Shown here in pieces: positions 50,823 through 60,000 of a stretch of DNA of 64,000 nucleotides. Location: contig NZ_JAKNCT010000001.1 of the NCBI RefSeq assembly GCF_022134585.1, forward strand, positions 248,001 to 312,000. Reading direction: 5' to 3'. Each line of letters begins with the position of its first letter. Positions within the stretch are counted from its first letter, which is position 1. Made by a program: the position numbers and the translations under genes. Origin of the DNA: Mesosutterella porci (GTDB lineage Bacteria > Pseudomonadota > Gammaproteobacteria > Burkholderiales > Burkholderiaceae_F). A model generated the notes under the pieces. That model was given only the letters and a program-made list of their open reading frames with translations, ran no database searches and had not been told where the DNA came from.

Positions 50823-51617
50823 CTACTTGCGGCCGATCAGAAGTTCGGAGCCCGAGAGATTGAGCTTCCAGGATTCCTTTTTCGTGATGAAGAGGCCGTC
50901 GGTCGTGTCAAGGAGCTCGACCTTCTCAAAACCCGCCTTCTTCAGCTTTTCAACGTAGGCGCTCATGTCTCCGAACTTCTCCTTGCGGCCGAAGTAGTCG
51001 TGGAGCACGAAATGTCCGCCTTTTTTGAGCACCCGCATCGCCTCGTCGATCATCTTTCCCTTGTTGAGGATGGAGGAGCTGCTGTAGAGGTAGTTGCTCA
51101 CGACGAGATCGAAGGACTCGTCGGGATAAGGCAGTTTCGAGGCATCGGCCTTCTCGAAAGTCACGTTGGGGACGTTCTCGGCCCGCGCGTTGGACTCGCA
51201 AAGCGCGAGGCTGCCGCTGCCGCCGGAAAATACTCGCGGCCAGGTGTCGATTCCCACCATGCTCGAGCGCGGATGGCGCCGGGCAACCTCGATCGCCAGA
51301 GCGCCGGTTCCGGTCCCGAGGTCGAGCCCCTTGCCTCCCTCGGCGAGCTTCGCTCGGGCGGCGATGTCGTCGATGATGCGGCGCGCATAAGAGCCTGAAT
51401 CATTCAGGTCGAAGGCGCGGGTGAGCCTGAGCATCACCGCGCAGGCCCCTGCGAGAATCACCAGGGCGATGCCGAAAAAGAACAGGGAGAAGGTCCGGAG
51501 TGCCCCGGGCGCGAGGCTTGCGAGTGCCGTGGCCACCCCGAAAAGCGAGACCGCGGTCGCAAAGCCGGTCGCGTAAAGAAGGCGCCGAGGGATCCAGTTT
51601 TTATAGTCGGGCTTCAT
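50823..51617 (-). CDS. Membrane-anchored class I SAM methyltransferase
   Basis: This 264-residue protein has two N-terminal membrane helices (about residues 14-36 and 42-64) and a cytoplasmic Rossmann methyltransferase domain with motif I LDLGTGTGALAIEVA, VGIDTWP, and motif IV FDLVVSNYLY, then MIDEAMRVLKKGGHFVLHD. The substrate is unknown, and the anchor suggests a lipid, quinone or membrane-protein substrate. CCGGAGC precedes the ATG. It appears intact. Confidence 0.85.
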   Translation of the reverse strand: MKPDYKNWIPRRLLYATGFATAVSLFGVATALASLAPGALRTFSLFFFGIALVILAGACAVMLRLTRAFDLNDSGSYARRIIDDIAARAKLAEGGKGLDLGTGTGALAIEVARRHPRSSMVGIDTWPRVFSGGSGSLALCESNARAENVPNVTFEKADASKLPYPDESFDLVVSNYLYSSSSILNKGKMIDEAMRVLKKGGHFVLHDYFGRKEKFGDMSAYVEKLKKAGFEKVELLDTTDGLFITKKESWKLNLSGSELLIGRK

Positions 51618-51793
51618 CGCTTGCTCCGGTCGAAAATGAACCCTTTATTATCCCTCGGCCGGGCGAAACGGTCCCGCGGCCTCGGAAAGCGGGGAAAGCC
51701 CCCGGCCAGGCCCGCCCCGGCCCCGCCTCAAGGAGAGAGTGAGACGCAGGCAGCGGGGTCGGGGCTGCCGGAACGAAAGGCCTTTTTCCGGAC

Positions 51794-52570
51794 TTACCGG
51801 GCGGCGGAGGCGGTCCTGCCCACAATAAGCCCCGAGGCGATGACGTCGCAGAGCCTCGTGGAGATGGACCCGCAGGTGGAGCCCGCCGCATAGAGCCCGG
51901 GAATCGGAGCGTCGTCCGAGGCGCGCAGGACCTGGAAGTCGGGGTTCACTTCAAGCCCGCCTTCGGTCTTGTCAGCAAGCGGCCAGTTCGCCGCCGTGAT
52001 GTAGTACGGAGGAGTCATCGCGCGAAACAGCGGATCGGTGCGGCCGAACTCGGTGTCTTTGTCCGCCTTAAAAAGCCCGTGCCCCGCAAGCGCCTTATCG
52101 AACTGCCAGCGGTCGCGGTTGGGCCCGCGGAAGGTCTTCTCGTCAAAGATCGCGTAGCCCACCTCGTTGTGCATCGACAGAAGCTTCAGCGCGCAGCCCA
52201 AATAGCGCGACTCGTGCTCGTTGGTGATGCGCCGCCCGGCCTTCGTGACGAGGAAGGCAGTGTCCACGTCGAACATAATCCAGGAAACTCCTGACGTGCC
52301 CTTCTGGGGGCCCGCGTAGAGCTTGGGCATCGACTCCATGTCCTCGATCGCAGCCCCTGCCCTGCGGCCCATCACGATGCCGTCGCCCGTGTGATCCGGC
52401 GGCACGCCGTCGCCCACGGCGGAAAAGCCCGTCTGGATCCCGGACCAGAAGCGCTTGCAGCGCTTCATCATCGCTTTGTTGTTGAGGAATCCCCCTGTCG
52501 CGATCACAATCGAGCGGGCGCGAATCGCGATCGGACTGCCGCCCGAGGCCGGGCGGGCGACGGCGCCCGG
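51794..52570 (-). pseudogene. 3' fragment of a FAD flavoprotein reductase gene
   Basis: This encodes only the C-terminal part (about 258 residues) of a fumarate-reductase/FAD_binding_2-type protein: IRARSIVIATGGFLNNKAM, DGIVMGRRAGAAIEDMESMP, and FGRTDPLFRAMTPPYYI with GGLEVNPDFQVL and IPGLYAAGSTCGSIS. The FAD-binding N-terminus, signal peptide and FMN_bind domain are missing. Upstream the open frame continues only as antisense of a transporter fragment, so the gene is truncated at about 52570 by a rearrangement. Confidence 0.8.
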
Positions 52571-52861
52571 TTCCTGCTTTCCGGGGCCCTCATCGGGGCG
52601 TCGCTCGGCAGCTTCATGGCCGTCTACCTGGGGCTCGTCGTCGACCGCTTCGGGCCTGCGCACGCCGGGGTGAACTACGGCATCGTCTTCTGCGGCTTTT
52701 CCGCTGCAGGGCTGCTCGGCCCCGCCATCGCGGGAGCTTTCGGTGCGGCGGGGCCCGGCGGCCGCGCGGGAACCGCACTCGCCCTGGCCGTCACGGCGGC
52801 GGGCTTTCCCTGCCTCGCGCTGCTTCGCCGGACGATCCGGCAAAGCGGCCGTCCGCTTTAA
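52560..52861 (+). pseudogene. 3' fragment of an MFS transporter gene
   Basis: About 100 codons encode the last two or three membrane helices of a major facilitator transporter of the oxalate/formate antiporter type (FLLSGALIGASLGSFMAVYL, DRFGPAHAGVNYGIVFCGFS and LLGPAIAGAFGAAG). The first ten helices are absent. It meets the truncated flavoprotein fragment head to head, both lacking their 5' ends. Confidence 0.75.
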
Positions 52862-52871
52862 GGAGACGAGC

Positions 52872-55010
52872 TCAGCTGCGGGACTTTGAAAAGTCCCGAG
52901 CGAGGGCGAGCTTCGCCTTCAGGTAGTCGGAGAGCGGCTTGTCCTCACAGTAGACCCGGGCCCCGCGGATCCCGCGCGAAAGCAGCACCCGGTAGCAGCG
53001 CCTCACGTACTTGAGGACGAGGCCGCTTCTCAGGCGGTGCTTCTCCGCAGCCGTCAGGCCGGGGCTGCTTCCAAAAAGCCCCTTCTTCCCCGCCGAGTCC
53101 CTGAAGGAGTCGTAGTCCGCGAAGACTTTCTTTTTCACCGGGTCGTAGCGAAGGTCACGCCCGATCAGGACCCCGACGTATTCGAATTCGAGCCCCTGGC
53201 AGGTGTGCACGCAGCCCACTTGGCCGCGGGTGCTGTCGAGAATGGCCCACTCGGTGGAACTTTTCCGGCTGTTCCAGGGCAGCGACACCGCCACCCGCCC
53301 CTCATGGTCGCGGACCTCCACGTCATTCGCCTGGGCGTCCGGGTTCACGTCCTCAGGAGACCAGTCCCAGGCGTAGCCCGCGAGAAGCCTCGCGCCCTCG
53401 AGTACGCCGCCTTTCTGGAGGCCGTGCCCGGCGGGCAGCTTCGCGTTGATGCCCTTGACCCAGCGCACGAGCTCCCGCGGATCGTCGAGAACGTCGAAAT
53501 CAAAAGCGTTCCTGTCCCACCCCTCTTCGTTTGCGGAGGCCCCGCCCCGGTGCGGCATCTGAAGCGCGTCCGAGAGCCAGTTGAGGAACCCCTCGGAGCC
53601 CTGGCAGCGGAACTGCGCCTCAAGCCTGAGCGGTCCCACGACCTCGGCCCCGTACTGCCCCGCCACCTCGCGGATGCGTTTGACGCTGCCCTCGTCGACC
53701 GGCCGCAGGCTCTGCTCCTCGTCGAGGAAGAACACGCAGACGGCGGACCCGCGGATCACATCCTGCACCATGGAGCTGCCGCGGTACATGTTGGTCCGGG
53801 TGTTGAGCCTGTGGGCCTCATCGACCACCAGCACCGAATACTCCGGGGCGATGAGCGCGGGGTCGAACCGGGGGCCAAAGTCGCTGTGCGACTCGGGCTT
53901 GAAGAAGGTGGTCGCCCCGCGGAAGAAACAGTTCACGTCGTTCGCCCGCCTGAGGCTCTCGAGCCGTTCGGAAGGCTTCACACCCTTTAAGATCGCGAGC
54001 AGCGCGTTGCGGTACGAGGCGGTGGGCGAGACGAAGCGGATGTTGCGGGCGAAGCGGTCGATCGAGAGACTTCGCAGCAGTTCCGCGAACACGGTGAGCG
54101 CCACCACGGACTTGCCCGTTCCCGGGCCCCCTTCCACGATGATCGCCTTCCGGGCAAAGCGCCGCTGCCCCTCGGGTTTCTCGAAAGCCTCGCAGTCGCG
54201 CTCGACCGTGAGCTTTGCCTGCGTGAGGATCCGCCGGTAGGCCACGTACTGGTCCTCGATCAGGACGAAGCCCGTGCGCTTTGTCTTTAAAAAGAGACGC
54301 CCGACCTCCTCAATCAAGCGCGGAGAGGGCGAGAGGCGCCCGTTGAGGAGCTCCCAGGAGATCTCCCGACCGCTGCCGGCGCCGACGGCCCGCTTCAGAT
54401 AGTCCGCAAGGTGCGACTGGTCCCGCGCGTCAAAAAGCGGGGCCTCCGACACGTAGACGTCATTGGGCGGCGCGGAAAGGCTCGCCTTGTCCGTGTAGTC
54501 GTTGTGCAGATACGCGCAGGCGCTCGGGCTGATCTTCCCTTCGTAGACCGGGGCGAGCATCGAGCGAAGGAACTGTTCGTAGGAGTAGGCCTGGTAGCTC
54601 GGGTGCGTGAGCACGCGGTTCTGGCCTCCCAGCTTCGTCTCCACGAGCCCCGGGTCCTCGGGCAGAGGGCTTGCACTGCTCCACTGCTTGAGCTCGATGA
54701 TGACGAAGTTCGCCCCGCCCTTCTCGTCGTGCCCGGTCACGATCACGTCCACCCGGCGGCTCGTGCGCGGCAGCCGGTACTCGAGCAACACCCCGCAGTC
54801 GTCCGGCAGCCCGCCCATGGCGAGGGCCTTCTCGACATAGCCCAGGGAGTTGGACCAGGAGCGGAACTCGCTGGTGCGGGTGCGCAAAGCCTCCTCGGGC
54901 GAGAGCGACGCGCCTGAATGGAAGATGTCCGCGAGCATGAGCGGGATGAGGTGCGGATCCCGCATGTCGGCGCGGAATCGGCCAAGCGAATTGTGGTAGA
55001 CAACGGGCAT
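52872..55010 (-). CDS. PD-(D/E)XK nuclease - DUF2075 helicase fusion
   Basis: This 712-residue protein has an N-terminal restriction-endonuclease-like domain with E77 (LLEYRLP), D88 (RVDVIVTG) and E106-x-K108 (VIIELKQW) forming the expected nuclease motif. A superfamily 1-type DUF2075 helicase domain follows, with Walker A GGPGTGKS (294-301), Walker B VVDEAHRL (397-398 DE), and LRLEAQFRCQGSEGFLNWL and CVHTCQGLEFEYVGVLIG as helicase motifs. Proteins of this kind are widespread, are often suspected to act in defence against foreign DNA or in repair, and are not well studied. The ATG at 55010 is chosen. GGAGG lies 13 bases upstream, and a TTG seven codons earlier is an alternative. Confidence 0.8.
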   Translation of the reverse strand: MPVVYHNSLGRFRADMRDPHLIPLMLADIFHSGASLSPEEALRTRTSEFRSWSNSLGYVEKALAMGGLPDDCGVLLEYRLPRTSRRVDVIVTGHDEKGGANFVIIELKQWSSASPLPEDPGLVETKLGGQNRVLTHPSYQAYSYEQFLRSMLAPVYEGKISPSACAYLHNDYTDKASLSAPPNDVYVSEAPLFDARDQSHLADYLKRAVGAGSGREISWELLNGRLSPSPRLIEEVGRLFLKTKRTGFVLIEDQYVAYRRILTQAKLTVERDCEAFEKPEGQRRFARKAIIVEGGPGTGKSVVALTVFAELLRSLSIDRFARNIRFVSPTASYRNALLAILKGVKPSERLESLRRANDVNCFFRGATTFFKPESHSDFGPRFDPALIAPEYSVLVVDEAHRLNTRTNMYRGSSMVQDVIRGSAVCVFFLDEEQSLRPVDEGSVKRIREVAGQYGAEVVGPLRLEAQFRCQGSEGFLNWLSDALQMPHRGGASANEEGWDRNAFDFDVLDDPRELVRWVKGINAKLPAGHGLQKGGVLEGARLLAGYAWDWSPEDVNPDAQANDVEVRDHEGRVAVSLPWNSRKSSTEWAILDSTRGQVGCVHTCQGLEFEYVGVLIGRDLRYDPVKKKVFADYDSFRDSAGKKGLFGSSPGLTAAEKHRLRSGLVLKYVRRCYRVLLSRGIRGARVYCEDKPLSDYLKAKLALARDFSKSRS

Positions 55011-55198
55011 GCCGGGCTTTACGCCTCCCAAGGGGCGCTGTTTTTCGAAAAAAGAAAAAAGGAAAACAAGTTTTAATCATAGCCCGCGGAAAGCCGCTTT
55101 TCACCCACGGCCAGGCGCTTGCTTCAAATCCCCGCCCTCCCCTGGGGCCGGGGCCCTCTCCCGAGCGAAAGCACCCGCAGGATCTGCCCCGGGCGCCT

Positions 55199-56196
55199 TC
55201 AGGCCGCTCCACCCTTTTTCACAAGCTCCGCGCGGTCGAACTCGCGGCCGTCGGGCAGGAAGCACTTCACCGAGAGCCTTCCGCTGTCCGCCTCAAGGAA
55301 GAGGTAGTTGCCGAACTCGGGGCGCGTCCCCCGGACAATGTCAAGCTTGTGCGCAGTCGCGATGTCGTGGGGAAGGTTCCCGGCCACGCCGCAGACGAAG
55401 TAGTAAGGGCCGGAGGCCGCGCGGCGGAAATTCCGAATGTGCCCGCGACGGCGGTAGGTGTGCAGGTGGCCGGCGAGGACCAGGTCCACCCCGTAGTCCT
55501 CGAAAAGCGGCATCAATGCGCGTCCGGTCTTCGAGAAGCCACCTTGATGCTGGGCTTCTTCGCGCTCGGGTAGTGCATGATGTCCTTGTGCATGAGGACC
55601 ACGGTCCAGGGGCGGTCGGTCTTCTTGCCCTTTTCGAGGAACCAGGACTTCATCGAAGCCAGGAGCCCCGGCTGGAAATCCTTCGCGTCAAGCCACTGGG
55701 TGTTGAGAACCACGAAGCGCACGGGGCCGGAATCGAACGTGTAGAACCAGCGCTCGAGCCCCGGAACGCCGTTGCCGGGGACTGTGAAGAACTCAAGGTA
55801 GGGCGCGGGGAAGGTCCGGCTGAATTGCCGCTCGCCGGGCCGCATCCGATAGCACTCGTGATTGCCCATCACGGGGGCGATCGGCTGACTCATCGCGTCG
55901 GGCCGAACCGCCGCGAATCAGTCCTCCCAGTAGCCGAGCTTCGACCCCATGTCGACTAGATCCCCGAGGACGGTCGAAAAGTCGGCCCCGGGCTGCTGCT
56001 TCAGGGCTGCGCGGTAGATCCTCTTCCAAGTTTTGAAGAGGTCCTTCGACTGGGTGTCGGTGAAGACGAGGGCCCGCACGATCGAGTCCGACGCGGTCCG
56101 AAATCCATGCCAGCGGCCGCTCTCCCCGATCCGGTACTCGTTGGCGGTCGCGCGGAGATTCCGCGGGCGACGGCAGGCCGCTCCCCGGGCGCCCAT
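55199..56196 (-). pseudogene. Broken metallophosphoesterase (purple acid phosphatase-like) gene
   Basis: The metallophosphoesterase motifs occur in order: RALVFTDTQSKDL, VLGDLVDMG, then an in-frame TGA at 55918-55920, GNHECYRM, VVLMHKDIMHYP, a frameshift at about 55520, and LAGHLHTYRR. The continuation after the TGA is in the same frame. The metal-binding residues themselves are all still present. The start EYRIGESGRWHGF looks like the end of a fibronectin-type domain, so the N-terminus is probably missing too. One stop plus one frameshift indicate a recently inactivated gene. Confidence 0.82.
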
Positions 56197-56412
56197 TTTA
56201 GCGTTCCGGCCAGAAAACCCCATTCAGAAAAAGCCCTCAGTTCCGGGCTGCGGTCCCGCTTTCTTTTTTGCCGCCTGCCCGCAGCGCATTTAATCTGAAG
56301 GTCTTAAGGGTTAGAGGGGTCGGCGCAGCCATCCAGGGGCAGCCGATCCGCCTTCAGCGGCCGCGGAGAAGAGGGCCGCGGCATTTCGTGAAGCGGAAGG
56401 CAGAAAATAAAA

Positions 56413-56459
56413 AACTGCGGGAATTCAACAGACATTGAATTCTCCCGCAGTTCCTTTTT
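56413..56459. terminator. Orphan hairpin terminator
   Basis: Arms AACTGCGGGAATTCAA and TTGAATTCTCCCGCAGTT (two-base bulge) are flanked by A- and T-runs, so it can work on both strands. No annotated gene on either strand ends nearby: the closest minus-strand gene ends 880 bases away, and the plus strand is empty. Confidence 0.75.
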
Positions 56460-57247
56460 AAAAAGGGCTACAAATCTTATTTATATTATAAAAAATATAT
56501 TCGTTTTAAAAGAAAACACCCTCTTTTTATGGTATGCCTTCCTTAAATTGCTCAAAAAATAGGCAGTCCGGCAAGAGCCTGAATCCGAAACAGGATTTTC
56601 AAAAAAGACCCGAGTTGTCCAGAGGACCTGTGGAAAAATCGAAGGGATTTCTTTTAATTATAAGCTTTAATTTAATTTAATTTAATAAATAATTGATTTA
56701 TTTAATATTTGTTTACTGTTTTTATTTCAGATTTACTCTAGCAGAACCGGCGTTTCCGAGACCTTCCGCGATTCTGCCGTGAAGTTCCTGATTTCCTGAC
56801 GCTTTCCTGAGTCAGAGCCTCCCCGCTCCTGACCGCGGCGCAATTCCCGGACCCGGGACAGAGGATCCCGCTCCCGCCGAAGGCGAGACATTCTTCCGGT
56901 GTCACTGCCGGCACCGACGGGCCGGTCATGTTCATCCCCTCCCTGCTGACCGGACCGCGCCTTAAAAACCTCTGGGAGCCCTGAGGCGGCAAACGGGCCA
57001 TAGAAAATGAATCCATCGCATCGAATTTCCTTACGAAGAATTCGTTTATTGAATTGGGCTGATTTTCAAAAACCCAAGGCAAAGAAAAGGGCTGAGCAAG
57101 TCCGGCTGCGCTTTCTCTGCGGCGTCCTTACGCCCGCGCTGGGGCCGGCACTTTTTTCCCCGGATCTGCGTCCCTACTCAAAACCAAGATTCGCAGGTTC
57201 CCCTCTCCTCTACTTCAGGCTGCCAACTTCTAGATTCTCGAGAAAAC

Positions 57248-57310
57248 AAAAAATCCCCGGCCTTTTCCTTTTCGCGGGATCAAACCACGAAAGAGGCTCA
57301 GGCTGGGGAT
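57248..57310 (-). terminator. Terminator of the second flavoprotein gene
   Basis: On the minus strand ATCCCCAGCC pairs with GGCCGGGGAT (one mismatch, about 40-base loop) and is followed by TTTTTT, about 30 bases after the stop codon. Confidence 0.55.
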
Positions 57311-57340
57311 GGATTCAGGCGGAGAATGTCTGGCTGACGC

Positions 57341-59131
57341 TCAGCGCCTGATTTCCTTCACGATTACGTCACTCACGGACTTGCCCGAAGTGATGCCCCA
57401 GCCGACGTTGGCGCCGGGAGCGGAATCAGTGCCGTGGACGCTGTTGCCCACTTCGCCGGCTGCATACAGATGCGGAATGGGCTTGCCGGACTTGTCGAGG
57501 ACATGCAGCGAGGTGTCAAGAACAACGCCGCCCATTGTCGTTGCAAACCGGGGTTTCTGCTCCACAATGTAGTAGGGACCCTTTTCAGACACCGTCTTTT
57601 TCATGAAGCGCGCCGAACGCTGAAAATCCTCATCCTTTCCGTTCTTCACAAAGGCGTTGTACCTGGAGACCGTCTCCGAGAGGGACTTGGAGTCAATACC
57701 GGCCCTGTCCGCTGCTTCCTTCAGCGTCTCTCCTCGAATGAATATCGGAGCCTGGCTGCCGTTGTTTTTCAGCCACTGGTCGATCTCGGTCTGGGAGATG
57801 CCGTTGTTCGCGCTCACGGACCGAAATGCCTCAAAGCTCGGCTGGTCCATCACGAGGAAAAGCGTGTGCTTCGGCTGCTTCAGAAGCACGGACAGAATTG
57901 CATGCCCTGTCCCTTTCTCATTGACGACCCTCCTGCCCTTCAGGTCGACCAGGATGCCGCTGTTGTCATAGGCAGCGTTGTTGCCCTGAAGGGTGGACTT
58001 GGCAATACCAGGAGAGCTTTCGATTCCCTGCGGATAGATCTTTCCATATTCCATCAGCTGCATGGCAGCGCCGACTTTTTCAGCCATTTTGTGGCCGTCG
58101 CCGGTAGATGAAACCGGGCCGTAATAGAGAGCGCTCTTCAGGTCGCCCTGCAACATCTCCTTGTTATAGCCATACCCCCCCGTCGCCAGGAGTACCGCCT
58201 TCGAGTGAATGGTATATGCGGCCCCGTCGGAGGATTTGGCCTTCACCCCTGTCACCGCCCCATTCCTGGTGATCAGATCCGTCGCCCTTGTGGAAAGCAT
58301 GACCCTGGTCCTGGACTTTCCAAGGATCTCGCGCAGGGTCTGGGCGTATCTCGGACAGCCGCCCAAAAGCGGAATGACCCGAGGCGTCTTGTGCTCAGCC
58401 CTGAAAGCAAAACCCTTCTTCATGTCGAGCTGCACACCCTGACTCACCACCCAGTCAATGCTCTTGCCCAGATTCTCAGCGTAAAAAGTGAGGCCCGGCA
58501 GATCATTCTTCTGCTGACCGTTTGCCATAAGGTCAAAGGCAAACTTGGTCGGAGTATCTGTTTTCTCTCCCAGCGCCCTCTGGGCGGCAGATCCTTCGGT
58601 ATCGACCACACCTCCGCAGATGCTAGAGGCTCCGCCCAGAAATTCCTGTTTTTCCAGCAGGATGACTTTCAGGCCCTGCTGGGAGGCATTAATGGCGGCA
58701 ATCATGCCCGCAGCACCGCCCCCGATCACGACAAGGTCTGACGACAGCGTCTTCCGAGTATGAACCTGCCTGGCCCGGACGGGCTTGAGCATCGAACTGA
58801 CATCGCCGCCCGCCTGCTCTACGCAGTTCGCGACGGCCTGCAGGATCGCAACGCTTGAAACCGTGGCGCCCGACACCCGGTCAACGCCCAACGACTGATA
58901 CTGGCGGATCCGTCCCGGAAGCTTCTTCACAGCAGTCTGTCCGATGCCGATTGTCTCTTTGTTTTCTCCAATCTCGATTTTTTCTATTTTGTTTTTGGAG
59001 AATGTCACCGTTACAGGAACCATTCCGTTCTGCCCGGGATACTCCGCCCGATATGTGCCCGGGTTATAGGCAAGCGCGGTTCCAGCCGCAGCAAGCAAAA
59101 CAGCGGGCAGTATTCGATTAAGTTTTAGCAT
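57341..59131 (-). CDS. Secreted FAD/FMN flavoprotein reductase (second copy type)
   Basis: This is a 596-residue periplasmic flavoprotein of the fumarate/urocanate reductase group. The signal peptide ends near residue 21 (GTALA). One FMN_bind domain has SGATVSS at residues 87-93 (covalent FMN site), then the FAD_binding_2 domain starts with VVIGGGAAGMIAA near 134 and ends with TTMGGVVLD and LYAAGEVGNSVHGTDSAPG. It differs from the protein encoded at 1188-3353 by having a single FMN_bind domain and a changed active-site tail (HGTDSAPGANVGWG versus HGSNRLGGNATAD), so a different substrate is likely. No haem motif is present. The ATG at 59131 has AAGGAGAGG upstream. Confidence 0.88.
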   Translation of the reverse strand: MLKLNRILPAVLLAAAGTALAYNPGTYRAEYPGQNGMVPVTVTFSKNKIEKIEIGENKETIGIGQTAVKKLPGRIRQYQSLGVDRVSGATVSSVAILQAVANCVEQAGGDVSSMLKPVRARQVHTRKTLSSDLVVIGGGAAGMIAAINASQQGLKVILLEKQEFLGGASSICGGVVDTEGSAAQRALGEKTDTPTKFAFDLMANGQQKNDLPGLTFYAENLGKSIDWVVSQGVQLDMKKGFAFRAEHKTPRVIPLLGGCPRYAQTLREILGKSRTRVMLSTRATDLITRNGAVTGVKAKSSDGAAYTIHSKAVLLATGGYGYNKEMLQGDLKSALYYGPVSSTGDGHKMAEKVGAAMQLMEYGKIYPQGIESSPGIAKSTLQGNNAAYDNSGILVDLKGRRVVNEKGTGHAILSVLLKQPKHTLFLVMDQPSFEAFRSVSANNGISQTEIDQWLKNNGSQAPIFIRGETLKEAADRAGIDSKSLSETVSRYNAFVKNGKDEDFQRSARFMKKTVSEKGPYYIVEQKPRFATTMGGVVLDTSLHVLDKSGKPIPHLYAAGEVGNSVHGTDSAPGANVGWGITSGKSVSDVIVKEIRR

Positions 59132-60000
59132 GTCAACCTCTCCTTTAAAGTTGCTCTTCGGCTTACACAACTCTACGGGCACCATCCTAAAAAATGAGTT
59201 CTGATTTCCGCCAATTGCTTTTCCTTTATTTACGTAGCCAGACGATCCTTAACTTCTCATCACCGGAGCGGATGGAATGAGCGGAGCCGAACTTATCTCT
59301 GGTGATGGAAAAACATTGTTCTCCTCCCCCCGACATGCAATGACCGACGCGGTTTTCTTCTCCGCTGGCGCAGCCCCGAACCACCTGTCTCATCAGTCAT
59401 CAAAATAGAAAAAGATGTTGCAGCTGATCAGCTTCGCGTCAAAATCGAAGCCCCGGTTAAAAGCGGAAGGCAGGAGCTCCCCGGCGTAAAAATTTTCGTA
59501 ACGATCTAATTGCCAAAAAGATAAATATATTCAACGATGATTTTGGGAAGTCCGGAAGGCTGCGTTAGGTCTATCCAGGTGTATCTGCATGCAGCTTGTG
59601 CTCCTGAATCCGGTCAGAGACTCTCACAACTCTGTCAGGACTCCGGTTTGGAAAACGAAACCTGAGGCTTTTCAGAAGACCTGCATCAGATGCATCAGCG
59701 TTCAAAATGAATGCCCCGCTTGAACCTGCACGATCAGTCGCCCGCCCCAGCGGACGTCTCAAGGCTCTTCCCGATTGAGCAGAAAACGCGGGAAATGAGT
59801 CACTCAAGGAGCCGGCTTACATACGTCATCTTGGATGATTCTCGCAGGACCGATCATGTCGAACCGGGGTTAATGACCCCCAAAAGCCAGACGGCGGACT
59901 CGGAACTTGCGGGCAGGGCGGTTCCTGGAAGACCGCGTTGAGAGCGCTACAGCCGGGCCGGGGCTGAGCCGAAAGGCGAATCCTGCGCCATTAAAAGTCC
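59132..60000. other. Intergenic region, no gene seen
   Basis: This 869-base stretch between the flavoprotein gene start and the recD stop contains only short frames without family features. The part next to the flavoprotein gene should hold its promoter. I found no RNA gene, strong repeat or terminator. Confidence 0.45.

Larger units (their letters stand above)
56197..57340. other. 1.1-kb gene-poor, partly AT-rich region
   Basis: I see no recognisable protein gene here. The region contains a strong hairpin terminator at 56413-56459 that does not follow any identified gene, a long AT-rich tract at 56640-56735 with TTTAA-type 5-bp repeats, and the terminator of the flavoprotein gene at its right end. 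A frame at 56738-57082 has no family features and no ribosome site. Confidence 0.45.

Noticed and set aside
51794-52843. A 349-codon chimeric protein combining an unknown N-terminus with a flavoprotein C-terminus
   Set aside because: The first 90 or so codons are only the antisense of an MFS transporter fragment, so the frame is an accident of a rearrangement.
55918-55920. TGA in the phosphoesterase gene as a selenocysteine codon
   Set aside because: The position is outside the metal-binding motifs and a second, frameshift lesion is present downstream, so ordinary gene decay is the simpler reading.
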